This document shows positions 47,389 to 54,894 of a DNA stretch of 64,000 nt, one piece after another. The notes under the pieces are model-generated. The model saw only the letters and a list, made by a program, of their open reading frames with translations. It ran no database searches and had not been told where the DNA came from. The translations under genes were made by a program, and so were the position numbers. The DNA is taken from positions 1 to 64,000 of the forward strand of contig JAFIGD010000025.1 of NCBI GenBank assembly GCA_020831625.1, read 5' to 3'. Numbering within the stretch: the stretch's first letter is position 1; every line of letters begins with the position of its first letter. This DNA comes from Verrucomicrobiota bacterium (GTDB taxonomy: Bacteria; Verrucomicrobiota; Kiritimatiellia; SS1-B-03-39; UBA6053).

Positions 47389-48576
47389 ATGAACACGAAA
47401 CGCGTTTTTCTCATCGTCATGGATTCTGTGGGAATCGGCTCCGCCCCGGACGCCGCCGACTACGGGGATGCCGGCGCGGCAACCCTCCAGCACACCGCCC
47501 AGGCCGTCGGCGGCCTTAAGCTCACCGCCTTCGAAGCCGCCGGACTGGCCAATATCCTTTCACTCCTACCCGATCAAGGACCGATCACCGGCATCCGGCC
47601 CGCCGCCGCGCCCGCCGCATCCTGGGGCGCCATGCGCGAGCGCTCCGAAGGCAAAGACACCATCACCGGCCACTGGGAAATCGCCGGCCTCCTCCTCAAA
47701 CCCGGCTTCCACACCTTCCCGGTCAAAACCCCCGCCTTCCCCAAAGAACTCACCGACGCCCTCAACGCCGCCACCGGACACCCCCTGCTTGGCAACTGCC
47801 ACGGCAGCGGCACCGACATGATCGACCGCTTTGGCGGCGAAGCCCGCGAGCGCAAAGCCCTGATCGTCTACACCAGCGCCGACTCCGTCTTTCAGATCGC
47901 CGCCCACGAAGACGCCGTCCCCCTCAAGCAACTCTATGCCGCCTGCGAAACCGCGCGCGAACTCTGCAACCCCTACCGCGTCGGCCGCGTCATCGCCCGT
48001 CCCTTCACCGGAACCTCCGGCAGCTACACCCGAACCGCCAACCGCGTCGATTACGCCTACGAAACCGAGGAACCCACCATCCTTCAGCACCTCCAACAGC
48101 ATCAGGTGCCCGTATACAGCGTCGGCAAAATCGAAGACATCTTCGCACACCGCGGCATCACCCAAGGCTGGCACACCGGCGACAACGCCGCCTCCATGGC
48201 TCAAACCAAAGAACTGCTCGAAACCCTCGACCACGGTTTCGTTTTCGCCAATTTCATCGACTTCGATATGCTCTACGGTCACCGCCGCGCTCCACGCGGC
48301 TATGCCGACTGCCTGGAACACATGGACACCTGGCTCGCCGAAATCCTCCCGCTCCTGCGCGAAAACGACACCCTCATCCTCACCGCCGATCACGGCAACG
48401 ACCCCGTCTTCAAAGGCACCGACCACACCCGCGAGCACGTCCCCCTGCTCGTCTTCCAACCCGGCGCGGCCGCCCGCGAACTCGGCATCCGCGACGGATT
48501 TTACGATATCGCCCAAACCGTCGCACATCTCTTCGACGTCCCGCCCATGACCCGCGGGAAATCCCTTTTCTCCTGA
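47389..48576 (+). CDS. deoB: Phosphopentomutase
   Basis: A 395-residue alkaline-phosphatase-superfamily enzyme interconverting ribose-1-phosphate (or deoxyribose-1-phosphate) and the 5-phosphates in nucleoside salvage. Metal-site segments are visible: VMDSVGIGSAPDA (about 10-22), SEGKDTITGHWE with the phosphorylated Thr (about 85-96), NFIDFDMLYGHRR (about 287-299), TADHGNDP (about 330-337) and HTREHVPLLVF. Length is normal. It starts shortly after the three-copy tandem repeat, so its promoter region is unusual. MnhE follows after 13 bases. Confidence 0.96.
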   Translation: MNTKRVFLIVMDSVGIGSAPDAADYGDAGAATLQHTAQAVGGLKLTAFEAAGLANILSLLPDQGPITGIRPAAAPAASWGAMRERSEGKDTITGHWEIAGLLLKPGFHTFPVKTPAFPKELTDALNAATGHPLLGNCHGSGTDMIDRFGGEARERKALIVYTSADSVFQIAAHEDAVPLKQLYAACETARELCNPYRVGRVIARPFTGTSGSYTRTANRVDYAYETEEPTILQHLQQHQVPVYSVGKIEDIFAHRGITQGWHTGDNAASMAQTKELLETLDHGFVFANFIDFDMLYGHRRAPRGYADCLEHMDTWLAEILPLLRENDTLILTADHGNDPVFKGTDHTREHVPLLVFQPGAAARELGIRDGFYDIAQTVAHLFDVPPMTRGKSLFS

Positions 48577-48589
48577 ACAGCCGCCCGCC

Positions 48590-49120
48590 ATGCCTCCCGC
48601 CGAACCGTCCACCGCGCCTCCGCCCTCCGCGCCCCGCAAACTGCCCCGCGCGATTTTCACCTTCGCCTTCGGACTGGTCCTCTGGAAAGTCTGCACCGGA
48701 TACGACCCCGAAAGCTGGGTCCTCGGCATCCCCGCCGCCGGACTGTTCACGTACTTTGTCATCACCGGAGCGGAGGACGGCCCCCGCATCCGCTTCCGCG
48801 CCCTGCCCGGTTTCCTCGTCTATTTCCTCGTGCAATCCTTCCGCACCGGCATCGACGTCGCCCGCCATGCGATCCTCACCGGACATCAGGTGAACCCCGG
48901 ATTCACCCAATACCGCTCCCGCCTGCCCGAAGGCTCCCCCCGCGCCGTGTTCGCCAACATGATCAGCCTCCTGCCCGGCACCCTGAGCTGGTCGCTCATC
49001 GACGACATCCACAAGATCCACATGCTCGAAGGCAATCCCCTCGCGTACGAGGAACTCGCCGAACTCGAGGCCCGCGTCGGCAAACTCTACGGCATCGATC
49101 TCCCGGAGCTTCCCTCATGA
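48590..49120 (+). CDS. mnhE: Na+/H+ antiporter subunit E (MnhE/MrpE)
   Basis: A 176-residue membrane subunit of the multi-subunit Mrp cation/proton antiporter. Hydrophobic N-terminal segments (IFTFAFGLVLWKV, VLGIPAAGLFTYFVI) precede the MnhE-typical FLVYFLVQSFRTGIDVARHAI and the conserved FANMISLLPGTLSWSL and IHMLEGNP regions. It overlaps mnhF by four bases. The E, F and G subunits normally act with the large A-D subunits, which are not present here. Confidence 0.9.
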   Translation: MPPAEPSTAPPPSAPRKLPRAIFTFAFGLVLWKVCTGYDPESWVLGIPAAGLFTYFVITGAEDGPRIRFRALPGFLVYFLVQSFRTGIDVARHAILTGHQVNPGFTQYRSRLPEGSPRAVFANMISLLPGTLSWSLIDDIHKIHMLEGNPLAYEELAELEARVGKLYGIDLPELPS

Positions 49121-49392
49121 TCCCCTCAGTCATCGCGCTGCTGCTCCTGCTCACCCTCATGCTCGCCTTCGTGCGCGTTTTCCGCGGCCCCTCCGCCGAG
49201 GACCGCCTCCTTGGGATTCAGTCCTTCGGCACCATCGGCACCGCCGTGATCATCCTCCTTTCCCAAAACACCGACCTCCAGGGCCTCCTCGACGTCGCCC
49301 TTATCCTCGCCATGCTCGCCGCCGTCACCGTCATCACCTTCACCCGCATCCTGCCCGGCGCCCGGGAAGTCGATCCGGAGGAGCAGCCGTGA
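49117..49392 (+). CDS. mnhF: Na+/H+ antiporter subunit F (MnhF/MrpF)
   Basis: A 91-residue protein with three helices and the MnhF signature RVFRGPSAEDRLLGIQ near residue 22. It has four-base overlaps with mnhE at its start and mnhG at its end, so the trio is tightly coupled. Confidence 0.9.
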   Translation: MIPSVIALLLLLTLMLAFVRVFRGPSAEDRLLGIQSFGTIGTAVIILLSQNTDLQGLLDVALILAMLAAVTVITFTRILPGAREVDPEEQP

Positions 49393-49685
49393 TCATCCTC
49401 GAACTTCTCTCCGCCGTCTTTCTCATCCTGGGCCTGTTTTTCTTTTTCGCCTCCGCCATCGGACTTCTCCGTTTCCCCGACACCCTCTGCCGCATGCACG
49501 CCCTCGCCAAAGCCGACAACCTCGCCCTCGGCTGCATCATCCTCGGCGTCATCCTGCGCCAGACCGATCTGCTCCTCGTCGCCAAACTCGTCCTCATCTG
49601 GGTCATCACCCTCCTCTCCTCCGCCACCGGCGGTTTCCTCCTCGCCCAGCGCATCCGCCGCAAAAGCCTTCAGACTTCAGAATAA
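49389..49685 (+). CDS. mnhG: Na+/H+ antiporter subunit G (MnhG/MrpG)
   Basis: A 98-residue protein with three helices and the MnhG signature GLLRFPDTLCRMHALAKADNL near residues 28-47. It is last in the EFG trio. The next sequence is an attC-like site of a convergent cassette cluster, so the operon ends here and no mnhA-D genes follow. Confidence 0.9.
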   Translation: MIILELLSAVFLILGLFFFFASAIGLLRFPDTLCRMHALAKADNLALGCIILGVILRQTDLLLVAKLVLIWVITLLSSATGGFLLAQRIRRKSLQTSE

Positions 49686-49705
49686 AAACGGTCTTCAACT
49701 CTCTT

Positions 49706-49769
49706 GCAGAACGTCTCGCATCACTCTGATCGGGCGGAGCCAACGACAGAGTGAACGAGTTGGTTCGGC
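49706..49769 (-). other. attC-like site 1
   Basis: Read on the minus strand, GCCGAAC (R''-like) and GTTCTGC (R'-like) bound a 64-bp imperfect palindrome. Its core is the perfect stem TCACTCTG/CAGAGTGA, with an outer CTCG/CGAG pairing offset by extra bases. It directly follows the stop of the 110-residue hypothetical gene. Confidence 0.62.
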
Positions 49770-50102
49770 TTATGCTATATTTTTTGTTTGTTCTAATATT
49801 GGGATGTCAATTTCCTCATATTCAGATTCGTCAGCATCTTCAGGAAGAGGGCCAAGGCGAAGCATCACCATCACGTTAGCGGGCGAAAAATTCTCATCAC
49901 CGTCTTTTACGGTTCTTAAGGTGTCCCAGGCCTCTTCAGGTATGGTGACCCGAAATGGCTCACGGTCTCTTTCGACATAAAACTCACCGTTACTAAATCT
50001 GGCGGTTCCGAACAAAACTGCACTTCCCCCGGATTGCTCCGTATAGTCCCAGATGAAGATCGCAATTTCTTCGCCATCTAAGTTTTGTGGTTTTAATTCC
50101 AT
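49770..50102 (-). CDS. Hypothetical acidic protein (cassette gene)
   Basis: A 110-residue soluble protein, strongly acidic toward its C-terminus (PLPEDADESEYEEIDIP). It contains strand-like segments (EIAIFIWDYTEQSGGSAVLFGTA, GEFYVERDREPFRVTIPEEA), with no signal peptide. I do not recognise the family. ATG 50102 has GGGAG eight bases upstream; a TTG frame five codons earlier is less likely. It lies between attC-like sites 1 and 2. Confidence 0.7.
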   Translation of the reverse strand: MELKPQNLDGEEIAIFIWDYTEQSGGSAVLFGTARFSNGEFYVERDREPFRVTIPEEAWDTLRTVKDGDENFSPANVMVMLRLGPLPEDADESEYEEIDIPILEQTKNIA

Positions 50103-50111
50103 AGTATATAC

Positions 50112-50152
50112 TCCCAACGTTTAAACAACCGGACCGAGGCACAAGGTTGGGT
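50112..50152 (-). other. attC-like site 2 (short)
   Basis: On the minus strand ACCCAAC and GTTGGGA bound 41 bp. The ends are near-complementary (6 of 7), but the internal stem is weak (AACC/GGTT) and the site is shorter than usual. It lies 9 bases before the next cassette ATG. Confidence 0.42.
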
Positions 50153-50164
50153 ATGAATGATGGT

Positions 50165-50641
50165 TCACACAAAATTCTCCATCGACACTGGTGGGTTAAA
50201 ATATTTTTCCCGAGAGGCTAGCCTACCATATCCGCTCCAAACGTCCTTGCCAATTAACACTGGAAACCATTCTACTTCAAGATTTACTTCACCTTCTCCC
50301 AGAAATATTCGCCAAGGAGGGATATTGTTTTCAAAATTGTAATCGCAGCCATCCGCCATAATAAATGCTACGAAATGTTTAAAACCGAAACCAGCAGGAC
50401 TTGACAGCACTTTACCGACTAACCCAGACCGTGGGCCAGTGAAATCGATATATCTTTCTGGTATGACCTCTATCACATGCCCGTTAAAGGGTAAATCATC
50501 TACCAAAACTGGTTTAGGATCGCTATAGTGGGTCCAACCCCAGCCATTCTCACAAAGGATAAGGAGCGGGAATCCGATTATGTCGGGACATGCGTCTGCC
50601 AAACTTCTAGGATTTAGTTTGACTGGAGGCTTTTGCATCAT
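50165..50641 (-). CDS. Hypothetical protein (cassette gene)
   Basis: A 158-residue protein of mixed alpha/beta character, rich in aromatic residues (GWGWTHYSD, IPPWRIFLGEGEVNLEVEWFP). There is no signal peptide or long membrane helix. I do not recognise it. Codon use is less GC-rich than in neighbouring chromosomal genes. The start lies 12 bases after attC-like site 3, as in a cassette. Confidence 0.68.
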   Translation of the reverse strand: MMQKPPVKLNPRSLADACPDIIGFPLLILCENGWGWTHYSDPKPVLVDDLPFNGHVIEVIPERYIDFTGPRSGLVGKVLSSPAGFGFKHFVAFIMADGCDYNFENNIPPWRIFLGEGEVNLEVEWFPVLIGKDVWSGYGRLASREKYFNPPVSMENFV

Positions 50642-50652
50642 ATTTTGTGTAC

Positions 50653-50704
50653 GCCTACCCTGTCTGACGCGCGTCAGCGTGTTCAGACGAGGGTTTGGTT
50701 GGGC
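50653..50704 (-). other. attC-like site 3
   Basis: On the minus strand GCCCAAC (perfect RYYYAAC) and GGTAGGC bound 52 bp. The stem pairs CCCT(C)GTCTGA with TCAGACAGGG, leaving one extra unpaired C on one strand, the asymmetry expected of attC recognition. The antitoxin-like ORF reads through it to its stop. Confidence 0.66.
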
Positions 50705-50855
50705 TTCTTCGTTTTGGCGAGAGATGTACTACCCGGTCACCCAGGATTATTTCGTAGGCCTTCAAATCCTCTGAGATTTTCTTCAGATCAGACTGAAATG
50801 CACGGGTATGCTCCATGCGGATATTTCGGATTTCTTCGACAAAGGGATCTTTCAT
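50655..50855 (-). CDS. Putative antitoxin of the PIN toxin
   Basis: A 66-residue protein beginning MKDPFVEEIRNIRMEHTRAF, a helical pattern common in small proteins encoded next to PIN toxins (often xEEVRxxRxEHA). The remaining residues are basic and end within attC-like site 3, so the C-terminus may be cassette-derived. Its start overlaps the toxin stop by four bases. Toxin-first order is unusual for VapBC but known. Confidence 0.6.
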   Translation of the reverse strand: MKDPFVEEIRNIRMEHTRAFQSDLKKISEDLKAYEIILGDRVVHLSPKRRSPTKPSSEHADARQTG

Positions 50856-51331
50856 GTTTCTTCTCCAAGAAATGCTTCAGGACTCACGATTTCAGGGCAA
50901 ATATAGCCCGCTTCTTCCACGGTGTGCCTGATCCTGCCGATAGTGAACGGATTGTTGATGTGACTAAAATTCCACGTAACGATATAGTCCATACCGGTTG
51001 TGGACGCAATGGCGATATGCAGAGCATCGTCTGGATATTCTCTGGGCACGCACTTCGTCGTCATGAGGGCCTCGGCCAAATTCACCGCCTCCACGCTAGA
51101 GGCCAGGACAGGAAAATCTTCAATCGCCTCCAGACGTTTCGTCGCGACAGTAGGGTCTCCTCCGGAAGCCTCTTTCAAGACCAAAGCTGAGACAAAAGGA
51201 TCAAGCGATTCTCCCAGAAGCTCCCAGAAGGAACGGGTGCTTTGCTGATGGCCCGCAATCACCATGTCCCGGCTAAACCTGCCGGTCTGATAACTGACCA
51301 CAGTGGTTTCGATGTAGACCTTGGGTTTCAT
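50852..51331 (-). CDS. PIN-domain (VapC-like) toxin
   Basis: A 159-residue PIN-domain ribonuclease-like protein. It starts MKPKVYIETTVVSYQTGR. The first acidic residue is Glu in the YIET position, where many VapC proteins have Asp, and a second acidic cluster appears in EYPDDALHIAIAS with WNFSHINNP downstream. This matches the PIN subgroup whose members begin with VYIETT. Such toxins cleave RNA and are neutralised by the neighbouring small protein. In a cassette array, such pairs can stabilise the array. Confidence 0.8.
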   Translation of the reverse strand: MKPKVYIETTVVSYQTGRFSRDMVIAGHQQSTRSFWELLGESLDPFVSALVLKEASGGDPTVATKRLEAIEDFPVLASSVEAVNLAEALMTTKCVPREYPDDALHIAIASTTGMDYIVTWNFSHINNPFTIGRIRHTVEEAGYICPEIVSPEAFLGEET

Positions 51332-51340
51332 GTGTAAACC

Positions 51341-51393
51341 CTACAACATTCAGAACCTTGATGCAACCTTCAAGTCGCCGGCGCTCGTTATAA
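51341..51393 (-). other. attC-like site 4 (weak)
   Basis: On the minus strand TTATAAC and GTTGTAG bound 53 bp, with an imperfect inner stem GACTTGA/TCAAGGTTC. The R'-like end lies just before the toxin gene's ATG. A further GTTGGGC (51436-51442) may be left from another junction. Confidence 0.42.
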
Positions 51394-51461
51394 CAGCTCC
51401 GCAACAAGGCCTGCCGGACCGCAATATCAAGAAGCGCCCAACCTTTCAGATTATAGAGAAT

Positions 51462-51791
51462 TCAGTACGGGGTTCTTAACCGAATAACAGGCGTTCCATG
51501 CTGCCAATGCACATCTTCGTAACCGAAGGAATAGAATTTTCCCTCGAAAAGGATTTGAAAAAGGAAGGAAGGGCCAATTGAAATATTGAAGGGGAGCAGC
51601 GCAACGCCGTCCTCGTTGGTTGTCAACTCTGAGAATGCCGGTTGTCCAGAATTCATGGAAGCCATCGTTACAGTTGCACCCTGCACCGGGTCGCCCAGTG
51701 CGTTCTCGACCCGAAAAGAACCGACGCGGCGGGATTGACAAGCTGTAATTGATATCAAGAAGATGAGGATTAAAGCGTGTTTCATTTTCAT
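51462..51791 (-). CDS. Small lipoprotein (cassette gene)
   Basis: About 109 residues with a lipoprotein signal (MKMKHALILIFLISITACQS, lipobox ITAC). The remainder resembles a small carboxypeptidase-regulatory/Ig-like beta domain (FRVENALGDPVQGATVTM, TTNEDGVALLPF). It should be anchored in the envelope; its role is unknown. The ATG follows the end of attC-like site 5 by two bases; a second ATG at 51785 is also possible. Confidence 0.72.
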   Translation of the reverse strand: MKMKHALILIFLISITACQSRRVGSFRVENALGDPVQGATVTMASMNSGQPAFSELTTNEDGVALLPFNISIGPSFLFQILFEGKFYSFGYEDVHWQHGTPVIRLRTPY

Positions 51792-51793
51792 CA

Positions 51794-51853
51794 GCCCAGC
51801 ATTAAAGTCAAGCGGACCGCGCACTCGCGGTTCGCTTAGACGCTTTGTTGATT
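51794..51853 (-). other. attC-like site 5
   Basis: On the minus strand AATCAAC and GCTGGGC bound 60 bp around the stem AGCGAACCGCG/CGCGGTCCGCT (10 of 11 pairs, loop AGTG). The sequence CTAAGCGAACCGCG...CGCGGTCCGCTTGACTTTAA closely recalls common environmental attC sites. The membrane-protein ORF ends inside it. Confidence 0.7.
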
Positions 51854-52263
51854 CCTACTCTTCGAAACCATACACGGTGTAACGGTTCCGAAAAGAGAAG
51901 TGCGACTAAAATTGAAATGATGATCAGTCCGACATATGGCACCCCAATTTCACTTCCTATAGAGCGAATTATGCTGGCATAGGTCATACAAAGAATTAAC
52001 GTAGGCAAATAAGTTATACATCGATAAGAAACATGATGGTGCTTTAATAAAGCCATTGCGAAGCCAGACACCAGTGATGCAATAAGACTGAGCGGAAAAA
52101 AATATATCACACCGAAATTTGCGACTAACATACTTGCCCCGAATATTGTAGAAAGAGATTCTTCAGCCAAAGAATACCCGACTACACCGACACAGTATGC
52201 TCCAATGAAAGGCAGGCAAACTCCTGTCAGGAGAAAATGCGCAAGGTATGTTTTTTTCATCAT
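51808..52263 (-). CDS. Small integral membrane protein (cassette gene)
   Basis: About 151 residues from MMKKTYLAHF, with four or five membrane helices (FLLTGVCLPFIGAYCVGVVGY, FGVIYFFPLSLIASLVSGFA, YLPTLILCMTYASII, YVGLIIISILVALLF). The last residues (SKRTASARSA) are encoded by attC-like site 5, a usual cassette feature. A frame from 52296 would begin inside the upstream attC-like site. Family not recognised. Confidence 0.7.
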   Translation of the reverse strand: MMKKTYLAHFLLTGVCLPFIGAYCVGVVGYSLAEESLSTIFGASMLVANFGVIYFFPLSLIASLVSGFAMALLKHHHVSYRCITYLPTLILCMTYASIIRSIGSEIGVPYVGLIIISILVALLFSEPLHRVWFRRVGINKASKRTASARSA

Positions 52264-52281
52264 TTTCCAAGCCAACAAGTG

Positions 52282-52338
52282 ATTCAACGGGTCCATTGAT
52301 CCACCCGAAAAAGTGGATCAACGAACAAAATTCGATTA
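52282..52338 (-). other. attC-like site 6 (putative, cluster start)
   Basis: On the minus strand the perfect hairpin TTGATCCAC/GTGGATCAA (52296-52321) is followed by GTTGAAT, a perfect GTTRRRY. The matching R'' end (near ATTCTAAT) is poor. It precedes the membrane-protein cassette. Confidence 0.4.
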
Positions 52339-52522
52339 GAATTAAACATTATAGATTCATACCTCATTCAGTGATCCACCTCAACATTTTTGTGATGCAT
52401 CATTCATTGCAATTCTTTGTATGCACATGGCTTATGCCAACACCAAACGCTTGAAGGTTGCAGGGATGTCCGTGTGAACCTGCGGTTTACATTCTTTCGT
52501 TTCGGAGAACTCGACAGACCTT

Positions 52523-53740
52523 TTACGCGGACAGCCCGGTCAAAGACAAAATCCCTTCCGCCATTTCCCGGCCGATCCGCTGACGGTCAAAGCAGCGCTC
52601 CGCGGTCTGACGCGCCGCCGCCGACATCTTTCTCCTCAATTCAGCGTCCTCCGCCAGGCGCAGCACCGCGCGGTCAAAATCCACTCCGCAACCCGGATCC
52701 ACCAGGAACCCCTCCCGTCCGTCCTCGACAACCTCCATCATGCCCTCCAGACGCGCCGCGATCACCGGAAGGCCGCAACACAGATTGTGCACCAGCGTGC
52801 TGGTGATGTGAAAATGATCTCCCGGAAGCCCCACCCGGATCGCCAGTCCCGCGTCCGCCGCGTTCAGAGCCTCCGCCACCTCGCGCAAACTGCCCAGCCA
52901 GCCGGTGCAACGCACAAGATCCCCGACCCCCAACGCCACAATCCGCTCCTGAACCCGCTCCGCCTCCGGCCCCTCACCAATCAGCAGAAGGCGAATCGAC
53001 GGCAGCCGATTCCGCAGCCGCGCCACCGCCTCCACAATCCGCACATTGCCCTTGTTCGGATGCATGACCCCGTGATGCACCAACAGAAACGCCCCCTCAT
53101 CAATTTTCCACTTCGCCCGCGCCGCCTCACGGTTTCCCGGCGCGAAAAGGGTGAGATTTCCCGGATCATGCGCCACCACGATTTTCGCCTCGGGAATTCC
53201 CGCCGACACCAAAGAATTTCGCGCCGCCTCCACCCGCACAAAAAAACGGTCCACTTTCCGCCACGACCGTTGGTCCAGCCGGTGAATCCACCCGGCCGGC
53301 TTCCGGAAACGGTGTGTCTCTCCGAAATACATCTCCAGAAACGAATCATGCACCGTCAACGCCACCGCGCCGCCATACCCCATGCGCAGCAGCAGAACCG
53401 ACATTGGCAGCGTTTCATCCAAAAAGACCGCCCTGAAGCCGCGCAGCCGTAAATACAGGCCCAGCCAGGGCAGCAACGCCAGCCACAAAAACATCTTCGC
53501 CCGCTTGTCACCCTCCACCCCCCGCCGCACCCGGAACGGTAACCGGTGAACCTTCAATGGAAGCGCCCTCAGTTCCTCCCGCGCCTCACCGCCCCGAAAA
53601 CCGAAGTGATGCACCTCACAGTGCGCCTCCAACCCGCGGACCAACTCGGGCAACGCCGGCAAAAAATCAAGATGCTCCCCGGCCCCGTATCGAAACAATA
53701 TCGCGACTTTTTCCCGGTCAGGAGTTTTTTTATTCATCAT
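52523..53740 (-). CDS. Family 4 glycosyltransferase
   Basis: A 405-residue GT-B enzyme. The N-terminal acceptor domain (about 1-190) includes FRYGAGEHLDFLPALPELV. The C-terminal nucleotide-sugar domain carries LLVHHGVMHPNKGNVRIVEAV, RLLLIGEGPEAE, VRCTGWLG, and the GT4 donor-site region NLCCGLPVIAARLEGMMEVVEDG with its conserved Glu. It likely builds a surface polysaccharide; donor and acceptor are unknown. It lies at the edge of the cassette cluster, with a heptamer array at its upstream side. Confidence 0.86.
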   Translation of the reverse strand: MMNKKTPDREKVAILFRYGAGEHLDFLPALPELVRGLEAHCEVHHFGFRGGEAREELRALPLKVHRLPFRVRRGVEGDKRAKMFLWLALLPWLGLYLRLRGFRAVFLDETLPMSVLLLRMGYGGAVALTVHDSFLEMYFGETHRFRKPAGWIHRLDQRSWRKVDRFFVRVEAARNSLVSAGIPEAKIVVAHDPGNLTLFAPGNREAARAKWKIDEGAFLLVHHGVMHPNKGNVRIVEAVARLRNRLPSIRLLLIGEGPEAERVQERIVALGVGDLVRCTGWLGSLREVAEALNAADAGLAIRVGLPGDHFHITSTLVHNLCCGLPVIAARLEGMMEVVEDGREGFLVDPGCGVDFDRAVLRLAEDAELRRKMSAAARQTAERCFDRQRIGREMAEGILSLTGLSA

Positions 53741-53813
53741 TCATCACTCATCATTCCTAACGCGTCTTTAATGATTCGTCACTCGTCACTCGTCATTCGT
53801 CACTCGTCACTCG
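53731..53813. repeat. CACTCGT/CATTCAT heptamer array, second locus
   Basis: Runs of CATTCAT/CACTCAT (about 53736-53757) and CACTCGT/CATTCGT (about 53777-53813) fill the gap between the GT4 start and the serine hydrolase stop, and even supply the last codons of the latter. The CACTCGT heptamer is the one seen at 11970-12215. Confidence 0.85.
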
Positions 53814-54894
53814 CCAAATCCGCATACAGCGCATCCAGAATACTCCGCATCCGCGCCTGATGCGCCTCTTCCCCAGGCATCCCGTTGCACAGCACCACCG
53901 CGCACAGCTCCAACTCCGGATCGCAAAACGCCGCCGTGCTCTGGTTCCCGCAATGACCGAACGCCGAGCGTGACGCGAAACTGCCGAACTGATACGGCAC
54001 CTCACCCGGCGCATAATGATCGGACTGCAGCATGAAACCCAGACCCCAGTCCATTGTATGACGAAAGGTGCGGTCCATCATACCCACCCGGTGCGGCTGA
54101 ACCAAATACCGTGCGGTCTCCGGCGTTAAAATGCCCGGCGTTCCCCGAATCATCTCCAGCATCGCCCGGTAGAATTTCAGAAAGTCTCCGGCCGTCCCGC
54201 GACCGCTCCCGCCCGGGCGGCAGGCCGTCACCGAACTGCGGCGGCACAAGGCCTCTGAAATCTCAGGCGAGTCTCCCGACGTGTCATACATCGCGGCCAC
54301 CCGGTCCTCCAGCGAATCATAGACGGCTTCAGACATCCCGATCCAACAGGAATCCATGCCCAGCGGCAAAAAAATCTCTTCCCGGACAAAGTCCATATAA
54401 TGCCTTCCGCTGATCACCCGCACCAGCTCGCCCAGCATATACCAGGCGCTGTCCACGTGATACCCCGCCTGCTCCCCCGGCACCCAGTGCGGCTCCGGCT
54501 TGGTCGCGCACAGCACTCCGATCGCCTCCTCCCAGGCACGCGGCACCCACCCCAGCGTCGCCCCGCGGAACCCCGCCGTGTGCGTCAACAAATGCCGCAC
54601 CGTGATGCCTCCCTTGTTTTTCATCGCGAAATCCGGAATCCAATCCGCCACCGGACGGTCCAAATCCATCTGCCCCCGTTCCATCAGGAGCCCGACCGCC
54701 ACCGCCGCCACCGGTTTGCAGGCCGACAGCCACAGCATCATGTGATCGGTTTCCAGCGGCTCAAAGGGCGCGTTCTGCCCCACCGCCTCCTCAGTCAACA
54801 CCTCCCCCTTCCAGGCCACCGCCAATTGGGCACCGAAATGAAGTCCCTCCCCGATCCCCCGCTCAATCGCCGCCCGCGTCCGCTCCAGCGTCAT
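53800..54894 (-). CDS. Serine beta-lactamase-like hydrolase
   Basis: A 364-residue protein of the class C beta-lactamase/penicillin-binding-like family. The nucleophile motif SxxK appears as SACK near residue 57, a YxN-like element as YHVDSAW near 144, and HCGNQST late in the chain occupies the KTG-like position. LLTHTAGF is another family signature. No signal peptide is seen, so it may be a cytosolic esterase or peptidase rather than a resistance enzyme. The start overlaps the dehydrogenase stop by four bases (ATGA). The final codons come from the heptamer repeat. Confidence 0.85.
   Translation of the reverse strand: MTLERTRAAIERGIGEGLHFGAQLAVAWKGEVLTEEAVGQNAPFEPLETDHMMLWLSACKPVAAVAVGLLMERGQMDLDRPVADWIPDFAMKNKGGITVRHLLTHTAGFRGATLGWVPRAWEEAIGVLCATKPEPHWVPGEQAGYHVDSAWYMLGELVRVISGRHYMDFVREEIFLPLGMDSCWIGMSEAVYDSLEDRVAAMYDTSGDSPEISEALCRRSSVTACRPGGSGRGTAGDFLKFYRAMLEMIRGTPGILTPETARYLVQPHRVGMMDRTFRHTMDWGLGFMLQSDHYAPGEVPYQFGSFASRSAFGHCGNQSTAAFCDPELELCAVVLCNGMPGEEAHQARMRSILDALYADLASDE

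Larger units (their letters stand above)
49706..52338 (-). mobile_element. Putative integron cassette cluster without integrase (CALIN)
   Basis: Five cassette-sized units hold one ORF each, or a toxin-antitoxin pair, all on the minus strand. They are separated by imperfect palindromes with RYYYAAC/GTTRRRY-like ends, each followed at once by the next start codon. Gene contents are typical of cassettes: hypothetical proteins, a small lipoprotein, a membrane protein and a PIN toxin pair. Base composition is visibly less GC-rich than the flanks. No integron integrase is seen between mnhG and the GT4 gene, hence the CALIN label. Sites are listed individually. Confidence 0.68.

Noticed and set aside
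51394-51442. An extra attC or mini-cassette between the lipoprotein and toxin genes
   Set aside because: A GTTGGGC is present on the minus strand, but I could not find a partner end or a stem, so it is not listed as a site.
52339-52522. attI site or integrase remnant upstream of the cassette cluster
   Set aside because: No tyrosine-recombinase motifs or integrase fragment are visible, and the GT4 gene follows directly.
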